A DNA stretch of 64,000 nt, taken from Planctomycetota bacterium. GTDB lineage: Bacteria; Planctomycetota; PLA2. The translations under genes and the position numbers were made by a program. Shown here piece by piece: positions 1-10,004 of the stretch. A model generated the notes under the pieces. It was not told the DNA's origin. It saw only the letters and a list, made by a program, of their open reading frames with translations, and did not search any database. The DNA lies in assembly GCA_021776785.1 (NCBI GenBank), contig JAJFFF010000043.1, positions 68,196 through 132,195 of the forward strand. Direction: 5' to 3'. Position 1 is the first letter of the stretch. Each line of letters starts with the position of its first letter.

Positions 1-1107
1 ATCGAAGCCAAGGCCGTCTTACTCGACCGGCGCCGCGCACAAGAACGTGGCGACTACGAGACCGAGCACGCGATCTGCATGCGTTTGCTCGATGGGTCCA
101 AGCGGTACGGCCTGGCGTGGACCGATGCCGTCGAAGCGCAGCGAGCCGAGCTGCAAGCGCGCCGCGACAAAGCGAGAAGGCTCGCGGAAGAGGCCATTGT
201 TTCGCGTGACGCCGGCATTCCGGTTGACCAGTTCGACCCGGACTTTGAGTCGAGTCAGGCCGAGCTGAAGATCACATTCCAAAATTGGTACCCCGACGAA
301 AAGAGCGTGCCGCCCCAGAATGCCGATCGGACTGTCTGGTTGGAGGAGCAACGGCACAAGTATTGGACTCGTGTGTTTGCGGAGAGCGGGCTCGAGCCGG
401 GCGCGTTTGCGCACGCCTACGAACGTGCGTGTCATCAGCTCCGGCTGTTTTCTAAGAACTTGATCAAGCGGCCGGGACAGCGCGGCGCTACGCTGGCGCG
501 CGCGCGCTTCGACCAGCAGTATTTAGTGACCGGCCAAGCGCCGGTCGTTTCGTTGCGGCACCCGTTCCGTGTGGACACTGACTTCTACGTCGAGTGCACC
601 GTCGTCTGGAACGAAGAGAAAATCGTCGCGGGGCGTCCGAACATAAAGGGCGAGTGGGAGCGCGAGTTCGTGCCCCCGACCTTTTTCGCGCTCGGCAACG
701 GCCGCGTGTTCGGCGGCATGTTTCGAGAGTCTGACAAGGCGTCGGGGGTCCGGCTGTACGAAGGCGCGCACCCGTACCAAGATCTCGAAAAGGCATTCGC
801 GAAACATGCCGCCTGGGGCAAAAAAATCCGGCGGCGGAATGCACTCCGCGAGGCTGCGCCGCTTCCGGGGCGGCTCGCGTTCGAGAAAGGCCGCGCGTTG
901 CGCTTCCGCTTCGAAGTGAAGGGCGACGTTGTGAGTCTTTACGGAGCGCCGGTCGAGAGCTGGAAGAGCGACGGCGTGAAACCGATCGTGCAGCGCAAGT
1001 TGCGCCCGCAGGACCGCGCCGCGCTCCTAAGCAATCAGTTCGTCTTTACGTCGCTGGTCCGCTTCACGTTGCTCGACGTCAAGATGGGTGGCCGGCTGCC
1101 GAAGTAG
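1..1107 (+). CDS. hypothetical protein, 5'-truncated by window start
   Basis: Frame is open from base 1 through the listed ORF (79..1107) to the TAG stop; no recognised domain. Confidence 0.6.
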   Translation: MEAKAVLLDRRRAQERGDYETEHAICMRLLDGSKRYGLAWTDAVEAQRAELQARRDKARRLAEEAIVSRDAGIPVDQFDPDFESSQAELKITFQNWYPDEKSVPPQNADRTVWLEEQRHKYWTRVFAESGLEPGAFAHAYERACHQLRLFSKNLIKRPGQRGATLARARFDQQYLVTGQAPVVSLRHPFRVDTDFYVECTVVWNEEKIVAGRPNIKGEWEREFVPPTFFALGNGRVFGGMFRESDKASGVRLYEGAHPYQDLEKAFAKHAAWGKKIRRRNALREAAPLPGRLAFEKGRALRFRFEVKGDVVSLYGAPVESWKSDGVKPIVQRKLRPQDRAALLSNQFVFTSLVRFTLLDVKMGGRLPK

Positions 1108-1555
1108 GCTCCCACCAGTATTCGACGTCAGGTACCGACTCCGGCGGCGGACTGACGCTGAACTTTACGGCGCGGAAGCCGAACTTTTCGTAGAACGCGC
1201 GCGCTGGATGATTTTCTTGGTGTGTGTACAGCCGCAAGCGTTGCGGCGAGAGCACTTGGGCGTGCGCGAGCAAAGCACGCCCCGCGCCTTGGCGTTGAAG
1301 CGTGGGCCGCACATACAACCGGTCGATGAAGTCGCCCTCCATCGCCAAGAACCCGAGGAGCTCGCCGTCGCGGTGGGCCACGTAGAGATCGCACGCCTTC
1401 GCGATGTTGTTGCGAAAGTACCGCGCGCGATCGGCGAGAGGTCGCCCGGCTTCAATCGGAATGAAGTGGTACGTCACACGCGAGGTCTCATGCCATAGTT
1501 TGATGATGGCGTCGAGCTCGTCGTCTCTTGCCGCGCGAACCGTAATCGCGCTCAC
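1079..1555 (-). CDS. GNAT family N-acetyltransferase
   Basis: GNAT-like pattern ...LYVRPTLQRQGAGRALLAHA...NHPARAFYEKFGFRAV. Confidence 0.88.
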   Translation of the reverse strand: MSAITVRAARDDELDAIIKLWHETSRVTYHFIPIEAGRPLADRARYFRNNIAKACDLYVAHRDGELLGFLAMEGDFIDRLYVRPTLQRQGAGRALLAHAQVLSPQRLRLYTHQENHPARAFYEKFGFRAVKFSVSPPPESVPDVEYWWEPTSAAGHPS

Positions 1556-4425
1556 GACGTGAACTCCGCGATCGCTTCGCGAAACGCGCGCGCGGCGATA
1601 TCGCGGTGGTATTGATACTCCTCGTCGAAACTCGCTTCGGCTGTCATCAAAGGACCTGCGCGATAGCCGAGACGGCGCGCGAGTGCACGTCGCGCGTCCG
1701 GATCTTCCGGCAGTTTTTCCGCTGACAGGTCCTGACCCAAACGCAGTTTGCTCTCCATCGTGAGGAGAAAACGATACGAAAATTGCAGGTCGGCCACACG
1801 CTGCGGGTCGATGGCGCCTAGCTCCTGCAGCAGCGTGAGGCGGTGCGCGACGTGGCCGTCGCGAAAGCGCGGTTCGTCTTTCCCAAGCGACAACGCATAC
1901 ATCTGCGTCACAAATTCGATGTCCACGAGTCCGCCCGCCTGCGCCCGCTTGATCGACGTGGGGCCCCCTTTCGCGGCGATCTTGGCGCGCATCTCCTCCA
2001 TCTCGCGCGCGTGCTCGGGCGTGAAGCCAGGCTCAAAGATCGCCCTGGCAATTCTCTCCTCGACCTCTTCGGACAGCGTCGGCGAACCGGCCACGGCGCG
2101 AGCCCGCGAGTACGCCATGCGTTCCCACGTCTGCCCCATGCCAAGGCGGAAGTAGTTTTCAAACTCGGCGGGTGTCGTGACAAGCGGGCCGCCCTTGCCG
2201 CCGGGACGCAGCCGCAAGTCGATGTCGTACAACAAGCCGTATTCGTTGGGTGTGTCGAGAAGTTTGGTGAATCGGCGCGCGACGCGCGTGTCTTTTTCCT
2301 TCGCGCGCACGTCGCGAGCGAAGTACACGAGGTCGAGATCGGAGCCGTACGTAAGTTCGCCGGTCCCCAGCTTGCCAAGCGCCAAAATCACGAGCTCGGT
2401 GTCGGGGTTGCGCGCTCGTTCGTAGGCGAGGCGCACAATGACCTGGGCCAGACGCGTCAAGTCCTCACCGGTTTCGACGATGTCTTGCTTGCCGCGTACG
2501 TCGCGCAGTCCGATGCGCAGCATCTCAAGGTTTCTGTAGTCCGAGAGAATGCGGGCCGGATCGACGGCGCTCGGAATCATGTCCGTGGGAATGTCCTCGA
2601 AGCTGGCGAGGCCGTCTTGGTCATCTTCGGTGGCGAGAGCGTCCACGAGTTGGTCGAGCGTGCCCGGCGCCCGTTCGAGGATACGGCACAAGAAGCGGCT
2701 GTGCCCCGCCAGGTCGATGAGCATCTTGAGCAGACGCGGGTCGGCATCGATGGCCTGGTAGAGCGTGGCGCGCGCGCCGACGCGTGACGTGATCCGCTCG
2801 AATCGCCGCAGGGCCGCGTCGGGGTCCGGCGTGCGCGCGAGTGCGTCCAAGAGTGCGGGAAACACGCTCGCGAGAAACTGGCGCGTGCGGGGCGAACCCG
2901 CAAGCCACTTCGACTGCTCTTTGGTCAGCTCCTCGATCAAGAACGTGGCCCGATTGATGTCGCGTAACCCGTGTTCCTCGTACACGCGGGCCAGCGCCGC
3001 CAGGTCGGTCGTCTCGCTGAGCAAGAGGTTCGTCTCGTTGGCCTGCGCGACGCTGCGTTCGGTGAAAATTTTTCGAAATAGTCGATTGAAGATGCCGCGC
3101 ACCGCATCCGCGCGTTCGCGGTAGGCCGACATGAATTCGTCGGACGTTTCAAACCGGCAGCGCCGCGCGAGCGCGGTCAACTCCTTGGGGTCATCGGGCA
3201 TGCGGTGCGACTGAGCGTGCCGGACGAGCATGATGCGATGCTCGACGACGCGAAGGAATCGATACGCGTCGTCCAAGATGTCGCGCTCCTCGGGAAGGAT
3301 CGCTTTTGTTCCTTCGAGGAGCCGCAGCGCCGTGAGCGAGTTGTGGTGGCGCACTTCCGGCACACGCGAGCCGTGCAGCAACTGGAGAAACTGAATCACG
3401 TACTCGACGTCGCGAATGCCGCCGTAGCCCTGTTTGACCTCGGTGTGCTCCTCGCCACGCGTTTCCGTAATCGACTCCATGCGTTGCTTCAGCCGTTTGA
3501 TCGCCGAAATTTCTTCGTACGAGAGTCCGCGGCCGTAGGCCCAGTCCTTCACCGCCTGGACAAAGGACTCGCCCAAGCGGCGATCGCCGGCGATGACGCG
3601 CGCCTTGAGATGCGCTTGCCGTTCCCACGTCTCGCCCATCTGTTGGTAGTACTTGATGCTGGAGGCAAGCGTGCGCGCGAGCGATCCGACCGCGCCCTCC
3701 GGCCGCAACCGCAGATCGACGCGATAAAGCCGACCGCGTTCGGTTACCGCGTTCGCCTCGCGCGTCACGCGCTCCGTCAAGCGGTGAAAAAACTCACGGT
3801 TGGAAATCGAACGCCGGTTCTCGCCACCGTCGGTGTCGCCATCGTTGTCGTAGAGAAAGATCAGGTCGATGTCGCTGGAGTAGTTAAGTTCAGCGCCACC
3901 GAGCTTGCCCATCGCGATGACGGCAATGGCGCTGGGTTCAGATCCGTGCCACGGGCGTCCGTACTTCTGGGACAACTTCGCGTGCACTTCCGCCAAAAGG
4001 CGCTGCATCAAGATATCGGCCAAGTCCGAGATACGCCGCGTCACGACCGTGATGTCGGACTGCGCAACGACGTCTTGCCACGCGATCCGCAAGGTCTCTT
4101 CGACGCGCACTTGGCGCAGGTGGTCGATGCGCGCGGCCATGGACGGCAGCCGCGCGAGGTCCTCGTCGAGCGTCGACTCAAACAGCTGTCGTTGGTACAC
4201 GCCGTCGTCGCGCGGGATGTCGCGTGCGAGCGCGGGACGCGCGATGACGGTGTCGACCCCGGCGGGCGACGCGTCGATGAGACACAACCAGCCGGCGAGA
4301 TGCGGCTCAATGTCGGCGCCCGCTTCGAGCAACCGTTGCGTGGCGATACGCACAGCCGCCGGGTCCGCGGCGCGTTCGAGCACCGCAACGGCGTCGGCGC
4401 GGCGCAGCAGTTCGTCTGCGTTCAC
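1552..4425 (-). CDS. glnE: bifunctional [glutamine synthetase] adenylyltransferase/deadenylyltransferase
   Basis: Two nucleotidyltransferase modules (GKLGGAELNYSSDIDLIF; GKLGTGELTYGSDLDLVY); likely GTG start at 4425 overlapping the upstream gene. Confidence 0.95.
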   Translation of the reverse strand: MNADELLRRADAVAVLERAADPAAVRIATQRLLEAGADIEPHLAGWLCLIDASPAGVDTVIARPALARDIPRDDGVYQRQLFESTLDEDLARLPSMAARIDHLRQVRVEETLRIAWQDVVAQSDITVVTRRISDLADILMQRLLAEVHAKLSQKYGRPWHGSEPSAIAVIAMGKLGGAELNYSSDIDLIFLYDNDGDTDGGENRRSISNREFFHRLTERVTREANAVTERGRLYRVDLRLRPEGAVGSLARTLASSIKYYQQMGETWERQAHLKARVIAGDRRLGESFVQAVKDWAYGRGLSYEEISAIKRLKQRMESITETRGEEHTEVKQGYGGIRDVEYVIQFLQLLHGSRVPEVRHHNSLTALRLLEGTKAILPEERDILDDAYRFLRVVEHRIMLVRHAQSHRMPDDPKELTALARRCRFETSDEFMSAYRERADAVRGIFNRLFRKIFTERSVAQANETNLLLSETTDLAALARVYEEHGLRDINRATFLIEELTKEQSKWLAGSPRTRQFLASVFPALLDALARTPDPDAALRRFERITSRVGARATLYQAIDADPRLLKMLIDLAGHSRFLCRILERAPGTLDQLVDALATEDDQDGLASFEDIPTDMIPSAVDPARILSDYRNLEMLRIGLRDVRGKQDIVETGEDLTRLAQVIVRLAYERARNPDTELVILALGKLGTGELTYGSDLDLVYFARDVRAKEKDTRVARRFTKLLDTPNEYGLLYDIDLRLRPGGKGGPLVTTPAEFENYFRLGMGQTWERMAYSRARAVAGSPTLSEEVEERIARAIFEPGFTPEHAREMEEMRAKIAAKGGPTSIKRAQAGGLVDIEFVTQMYALSLGKDEPRFRDGHVAHRLTLLQELGAIDPQRVADLQFSYRFLLTMESKLRLGQDLSAEKLPEDPDARRALARRLGYRAGPLMTAEASFDEEYQYHRDIAARAFREAIAEFTS

Positions 4426-5402
4426 GCGGACTCCCCAACACAGCGCAGCGCGGCGGCTTCGACAGGGTTCACGGCAAGCTCCGTCATACAAATCGGCGCG
4501 GGGCAGACGCGCAACGTGCAGGGACTGCACCGCACGCCGTTGCGCACGGTAACCACATGGGCGCCGCGCGGCGCGTGCACGGCGGGGTCCTTGGGCCCAA
4601 ACAACACAACGGTCGGAACGCCCGTCGCGGCCGCCAAGTGCGCCGGACCCGTGTCGCCGGCCACAACCAGGCGCGCGCCTGCCAGCACTTCGACGAGCGC
4701 GGTGAGGTCGGGCGGCGACACGATGCGCGCGGGCTGAGACATGGCGGCAACGACCTCTTCGACCTGCGTCTGCTCGCCCGGTCCGGCAGTGAGCCAGATG
4801 GGGGCGCTTAGCCGTGTCGCCAGCCGATCAGCTAGTTCCGCGAATCGCTTCGATGGCCACCGTTTGAACGCACCGAACGCGCTGGTCCCGCTGTGCAAAA
4901 CGACCGCGCCGTGATGGGGCGCGTCGGCCGCCAGTTGCGCCAGCGTGTGTGGCCCATCGTCAAACACGTGGTTCACGAGCGCTAAGTATGCATCCAGGCG
5001 GTGCGGCGTATCCGGCGGCGCAACGCGTTCGCGCACCAATAAGTGGTTGCCCTCGCGCGACAACGCGCCCCCCAGCCCCACTTTTCGCTTCGCGCCGCAA
5101 AGTGCCGTCAGCACGCCCGACTTCATGTTTCCTTGAAGATCGAGCGCCACGTCGTAGCGCTCACGGCGCACCGATCGCAAAAAGATCGGGAGCCGCCACC
5201 AATTCCACGGAAACCGGAGCCCCTTTCGTGCGTATATGTGAATGGAGTCCAGTTCGACCAGGCCACGGAGAAGGGGTGCAAACCGATCCTCAACCAGCCA
5301 GCCGATTTGGGCCGAGGGGAAGCGCGCGCGCAGCGTCGTCAAAACGTGGAGGCTTAAGGCCACGTCGCCAAGCGCGGAGAGGCGGACGATCAGAATGCGC
5401 AA
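4422..5402 (-). CDS. glycosyltransferase family 9 (heptosyltransferase-like)
   Basis: MRILIVRLSALGDVALSLHVLTTLRARFP N-terminus and AGDTGPAHLAAATGVPTVVLFGPKDPAVHAPRG motif. Confidence 0.93.
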   Translation of the reverse strand: MRILIVRLSALGDVALSLHVLTTLRARFPSAQIGWLVEDRFAPLLRGLVELDSIHIYARKGLRFPWNWWRLPIFLRSVRRERYDVALDLQGNMKSGVLTALCGAKRKVGLGGALSREGNHLLVRERVAPPDTPHRLDAYLALVNHVFDDGPHTLAQLAADAPHHGAVVLHSGTSAFGAFKRWPSKRFAELADRLATRLSAPIWLTAGPGEQTQVEEVVAAMSQPARIVSPPDLTALVEVLAGARLVVAGDTGPAHLAAATGVPTVVLFGPKDPAVHAPRGAHVVTVRNGVRCSPCTLRVCPAPICMTELAVNPVEAAALRCVGESA

Positions 5403-5437
5403 TGCAAGCTCAATGAGGACATTACGATAGGCACGCC

Positions 5438-6625
5438 ATGAACGGAATCCGACTTCTGATCGCCACGCTGGTCCTCGCGCCCCTTGTTTTAGGAAAAGGG
5501 TCCGAGGCCACCCCCGGGAAAGGCGCGCCCCCGAAGGTCAAGCAAGCCCTAAACAAGGCGTTTAAGGGCAAGATCGTCAAGATCAAGAAGAAGCGCGTCA
5601 CGATCTATTACGACTTCGAGGATCCCGATCAGCTCTTGGATTTTGAGGATGCGCGGCCGCCGCGGCTCCTCGACGCGACGCAAAACAAGGCGTTCATCCA
5701 AGGCGGCCGGCTCGTGCTCGAAGGCTCCACGTCGATTCGCCACAAGCTGGAAGGCACAGAGGAGCTCCGCGCGAAGTTTTATGTGCGGGTCGGGCAGCAA
5801 CACAACGTGGGAACGGTGTTCACGGAATCCGTGCTCAGCGACTTCTATATCGTCCTAAACCTTTTTGACCAAAGATTTTACAAGAACGGCAACATGCTCC
5901 TCGCCGGTTGCGGCCTGCACGAGGACGAGGGCGCGCAGGACCTGTCTTCGGGCAAGGTCAACTGGCGCGATATCTTCTCGAGCAACCTCAAAAAGAAGGT
6001 CAAAGTCGGCCAGCCGGTCGAGGTCGAAGTCGCCAAACACGGGCACAAGGAATACGCCCGCGTGGCCGATGTCGAAGGCAAGGGGTCTTCCAAGGGCAAA
6101 ACCAAGCCCATGAAGGCCTACAAGTTCGGCTTGTGGGTGCATGGCTCGCGCGCGACGTTTGATGATCTGACGATCACGTTCCAGCTCACGGACGAGTTCT
6201 TGGACTTTCACGACCTCAAGGCCGCGATCGCCGATGACTGGGAAGATGTCGCGACCTCAGGCCCGTTGGCAGGGGTCAAGGGCGTACCGCCCCGGATTCG
6301 CACCCACATCGAGCAGTACGCCGAAGGGGGCGGAGAGGCCAAAAACATCGTGCCGGTGCTGATGCGAACGGGCCTGTCCAAGAAATGCCGCAAGATCGCC
6401 GCCGACATCTTGGCTCAGCGGGCCGATCCCAAGGCGATCCCGCTTGTGATCGATGCGCTCTACTCCAAGGACAAGGAGGCGCGCAGACTCGCGATCTTTG
6501 TCGTTAAGTCCATTGTGGGTAAAGACTTCGGGTATCGGCCCACCGGCAGCGACAAAAAGCGCTCCGAGGCCATGCAAAAGCTCAACGCCCATCTAAAACA
6601 GTATCGCAGCCGGTATTACGGGTAA
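5438..6625 (+). CDS. exported protein with beta-sandwich-like N-terminal part and C-terminal HEAT-like repeats
   Basis: Signal peptide; C-terminal ADILAQRADPKAIPLVIDALYSKDKEARRLAIFVV is HEAT-like. Confidence 0.6.
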   Translation: MNGIRLLIATLVLAPLVLGKGSEATPGKGAPPKVKQALNKAFKGKIVKIKKKRVTIYYDFEDPDQLLDFEDARPPRLLDATQNKAFIQGGRLVLEGSTSIRHKLEGTEELRAKFYVRVGQQHNVGTVFTESVLSDFYIVLNLFDQRFYKNGNMLLAGCGLHEDEGAQDLSSGKVNWRDIFSSNLKKKVKVGQPVEVEVAKHGHKEYARVADVEGKGSSKGKTKPMKAYKFGLWVHGSRATFDDLTITFQLTDEFLDFHDLKAAIADDWEDVATSGPLAGVKGVPPRIRTHIEQYAEGGGEAKNIVPVLMRTGLSKKCRKIAADILAQRADPKAIPLVIDALYSKDKEARRLAIFVVKSIVGKDFGYRPTGSDKKRSEAMQKLNAHLKQYRSRYYG

Positions 6626-6765
6626 CCGACTTGGAACCACAATCCCTCGGCAGGGAGACGTACAATATAAGGTTCGGAAACTGACCCCAAATCGGTGCGA
6701 AACCTGGCGGGGCAAGCGGGGTTTGCACCTTGTACACCGGAACGCTTGAAGTTTTGAAGAGGTAG

Positions 6766-7131
6766 TTGATGAAACTCACAAAGTTCAAAGTCGTGGCCTT
6801 TATGGCCGTGGGCTTATTCCTGATGATCTTGCCCGCAGAGGTCGACGCACGCGGCGGACGCGGCGGCGGTCGTGGCGGCGGTCGCGGTGGTCCCGGCGGC
6901 GGTGGACGTGGCGGAGGCCGCGGTGGTCGCGGTGGACGAGGCGGACGCGGCGGTCGTAACAACGAGCGCAAAGAAGAGCAGGAGCGCCAGCGTCGTGAGG
7001 AGCGTCAAGCACGCGTTGCGACCGCACGCATCGCTTACGCCAAGCGCGAGCGCCAAAAGATGTGGGACGACGAAGCTGCGGACCGTGTGCGCGCGACCAT
7101 CCGTCGTGTGCTCAGCGGCGCGACAGAATAA
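6766..7131 (+). CDS. exported RGG/GGR-repeat small protein
   Basis: Hydrophobic signal sequence followed by RGGRGGGRGGGRGGPGGGGRGGGRGG... and a charged C-terminal region. Confidence 0.75.
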   Translation: MMKLTKFKVVAFMAVGLFLMILPAEVDARGGRGGGRGGGRGGPGGGGRGGGRGGRGGRGGRGGRNNERKEEQERQRREERQARVATARIAYAKRERQKMWDDEAADRVRATIRRVLSGATE

Positions 7132-7142
7132 CGGGAGCGGAG

Positions 7143-8864
7143 ATGCCCAAGCAGATTCTCGCGTTCGCAACGTTTGCGTGCGTGGCCCTCGCGTTTACCA
7201 CGGCGAACGTTTACGCCGACACGGTGCCGGCGAATGCACGCGCCATCTTCGACAAGGCGGAAGTCTTGCGCGAAGAGGGCAACCTGGAGAAGGCCGCGGA
7301 AGCCTACGTTCAGGCCATTGAGGCGCATCCGTCTTATGACGGCGCGCATGCGGGGTACCTCGCCTGTTTGCGTGGCATCGGTGACCTGTTTCCCGCGCGA
7401 AAGCTGTACGCAAAACTCGCGTCCAAGCACCCCAACGTGATGGAGGTGCAGGTGTTCGCGGCGGCGTGCCAAGAACCCAAGGATGCGCTTCCGGCACTCG
7501 GCAAGATCTGCGACGACTTCCCCGGCCTCTATCGCGCGTGGGTGGAATGGGGCCGGCTGCAACTCTCGATGGGCGAAACGAAAGCGGCGGAAGCGTCGTT
7601 TAAGGCCGCCATCAAGGTGAGCAGCGATAACCCGCTCGCGCACACGTTGCTCGGCGATGTGTCGTTTAGCAAGAAGAAGTATTCGGGCGCATACAAGGCT
7701 TACAACGCCGCGCGCGAGCTTGATAAGTCCTATATCCCGGCGCAGCTGCGCTGGGCGCATTGCCGCCACCGGATGAATAAGACCGAGGAGGGGCTCAAGG
7801 TTCTCAACCGCTTAGTGGCGGAAGATAACTTGCCGCGCCTCGTGGCCGGTTGGTGGATGATTGCGGTGATTCAGTTGGAGTCCGGTAAGACGGACGAGGC
7901 GATGAAGGCCATCGACACCGTCTTGACGATCGACAAGGGTGATCTCGCGGCGTCCCTGATTAAGGGCACGCTCCTCCTCAAGATGGAGAAGCCCACCGAG
8001 GCGACAAAAGTGTTTGCCGAGGCCGTGAAGGCCAACGAGAACTCGGCGGAAGCGCTGTTTTGTTTGGGTTGGGCGTACGAGAAATCCTCGGACGCGCCGG
8101 AGATCCAAGAAGCCGCGCGCAAAGAGCGCCTGCAAAAGGCCGCCGAGGCTTACGAAAAATGCACGTCGGTGGATCCGGGTGTCCGTCCGCGCGACTCGTT
8201 GGGTTTTGTCTATCTGCTCGGTGATCTCTTTGAAGATGCCGTGCGCCAGTTTGAGCGTGCGACCGACTTGGACAAGAAGTTCGCGCCTGCGGCGAACAAC
8301 CTTGGTCTTGCCGATGATCTCGCCGACAACCGCGCCGCCGCCAAACAGCGTTACGAGATCGTTCTAAAAAAGATCGACCGTTACAACGTTCGCGCGCTCG
8401 TGATGTTGGCGTTGGACCTCTGGCTCGACGGCAACGCGACCAAAGCGCTAAAAAGCCTTGAGAAGGCCGTCAAGATCGATCCCAAAGACGATCTGGCTTT
8501 CACGTTCATCGGCGATATTCACTACGACAACAAGAAGGTCAACAGCGCGATTAAGGCCTATCAAAAGGCCGTCGCACTCAACGATGCGAACTTCTTTGCT
8601 TGGTACCACATGGGGATCGCGTACGACGAAGACAAGCGCAAGTACGAAGAGGCCGAGAAGTGCTACGAGAAAGCGTTTAACGCCGAACCGAGCCCGCCTC
8701 TCGATCTCTTGTTGCGCCTGGGCAGCATCAACGACATCGATGTCTTAGACCGCCCCGAAAAGGCGCTGCAGTACTACCAGGCCTACATCGACGCCGGCGG
8801 CACCGAGGAGTGGATCCCGGAACGTATTGAGGATCTAAAGGAGCTAGCGAAAGGCGGAGGCTAG
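7143..8864 (+). CDS. exported tetratricopeptide repeat protein
   Basis: Signal peptide from internal ATG at 7143 and multiple TPR-like units (e.g. AFTFIGDIHYDNKKVNSAIKAYQKAVALN). Confidence 0.9.
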   Translation: MPKQILAFATFACVALAFTTANVYADTVPANARAIFDKAEVLREEGNLEKAAEAYVQAIEAHPSYDGAHAGYLACLRGIGDLFPARKLYAKLASKHPNVMEVQVFAAACQEPKDALPALGKICDDFPGLYRAWVEWGRLQLSMGETKAAEASFKAAIKVSSDNPLAHTLLGDVSFSKKKYSGAYKAYNAARELDKSYIPAQLRWAHCRHRMNKTEEGLKVLNRLVAEDNLPRLVAGWWMIAVIQLESGKTDEAMKAIDTVLTIDKGDLAASLIKGTLLLKMEKPTEATKVFAEAVKANENSAEALFCLGWAYEKSSDAPEIQEAARKERLQKAAEAYEKCTSVDPGVRPRDSLGFVYLLGDLFEDAVRQFERATDLDKKFAPAANNLGLADDLADNRAAAKQRYEIVLKKIDRYNVRALVMLALDLWLDGNATKALKSLEKAVKIDPKDDLAFTFIGDIHYDNKKVNSAIKAYQKAVALNDANFFAWYHMGIAYDEDKRKYEEAEKCYEKAFNAEPSPPLDLLLRLGSINDIDVLDRPEKALQYYQAYIDAGGTEEWIPERIEDLKELAKGGG

Positions 8865-8880
8865 AGCCTCGTGTTTACCT

Positions 8881-9018
8881 GCTCAACATCTGACGATGTT
8901 GAGGCCCTTACGCTCGAGCGGTTTGGCACCAATTCGGATGCTTTTTGTCGCCTCTGGCGGCGTTGGGCCTGTGTCTACGGCCCGTGTCTTTCTGCTCAAC
9001 ATCTGACGATGTTGAGGC
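8881..9018. repeat. 113-bp-period structured repeat (left block, + orientation)
   Basis: GCTCAACATCTGACGATGTTGAGGC at 8881 and again at 8994 (period 113), with GTTTGGCACCAATTCGGATG and CGCCTCTGGCGGCG between. Confidence 0.9.
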
Positions 9019-9107
9019 TTGGTTTGGTATCGACTCGGATGCGCTTTTTTGACTCGCGCGCTGCTTTTGTCGAGCTTGGCGTCGGGTCGGTTTCTGTTGG
9101 CCGGGTT

Positions 9108-9860
9108 TTAGGGCTGCGGCGTGTCTTTGTTTTGGTTGTGGCTAAAACGCATTTGGAGCAGCTCGACGCCAAGTGCGAATCCCATCGGTAGGTAGATGTA
9201 TGCCTTGGGAATGTGCTGCCCGAGTCCCTCGACGACGAGTGTGACGCCGATCGTGACGAGGAACGATAAGGCCAAGATCTTCAGCGACACTTGGCGTTGG
9301 ACGAAGTCCGCAATGGGTCCCGCGAACGCGAGTACGACGCCGAACGAAACCAACACCGCTGTGTAAATGACGAAGAGGTTGTCGGTCAGTCCGACCGCGG
9401 TGATCACGGAATCGACGGAGAACACGATGTCGAGCAGGATGATTTGGGAAACGATCGATGACGCGACCGCGTACGTTTCGTTGCCGCCCAAACGCCCGGC
9501 GGGTCGGCTCTCCACGACATGATGAATCTCTTTTACCGCCTTGTAGAGAAGAAAGCCTCCGCCCAGCAGCAAGATCAGCTGTTTCCAGCTCAGCCCCCAC
9601 AAGACCGGTTCGCTCAACTGGACGACATACGATGCGCCAAGCAGGAGAAGACAACGCGCCAGGAACGCAATCCCAAGGCCGAGCAAACGAGCTCGCCGGC
9701 GTTCCTCAGGCGGTAGTCGATCCGTGAGGATTGAGATCAACAAGATGTTGTCGATCCCGAGAACTACCTCGAGCCCGACAAGAAGCGCAAAAGTCGCTAA
9801 GAGATTGAAGTCCACGTCGATTCCCAGCGGCGCACAAACGCCGAACGGTGAGTAGGACAC
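9108..9860 (-). CDS. TerC family integral membrane protein
   Basis: LVGLEVVLGIDNILLISILTDRLPPEERRRAR and LLDIVFSVDSVITAVGLTD motifs with several TM segments. Confidence 0.93.
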   Translation of the reverse strand: MSYSPFGVCAPLGIDVDFNLLATFALLVGLEVVLGIDNILLISILTDRLPPEERRRARLLGLGIAFLARCLLLLGASYVVQLSEPVLWGLSWKQLILLLGGGFLLYKAVKEIHHVVESRPAGRLGGNETYAVASSIVSQIILLDIVFSVDSVITAVGLTDNLFVIYTAVLVSFGVVLAFAGPIADFVQRQVSLKILALSFLVTIGVTLVVEGLGQHIPKAYIYLPMGFALGVELLQMRFSHNQNKDTPQP

Positions 9861-10004
9861 AAACCCGCCCCGCGCTCAACAGTCTGAACCTCGAAACTTC
9901 GGGCGTATCCAAGTTTCGAAAAGCGGCGAAGGTCAACAAAACGCCCAGGATCATCCAAGGTCAAGCGAAAGAAAACGCGCCAACGCCGCCCAAAAATCAA
10001 CAGG

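Noticed and set aside
3205-4737. Long + strand ORF (510 aa) opposite glnE
   Set aside because: Antisense to a clearly conserved gene; Arg/Ala/His-rich translation typical of shadow ORFs in GC-rich DNA
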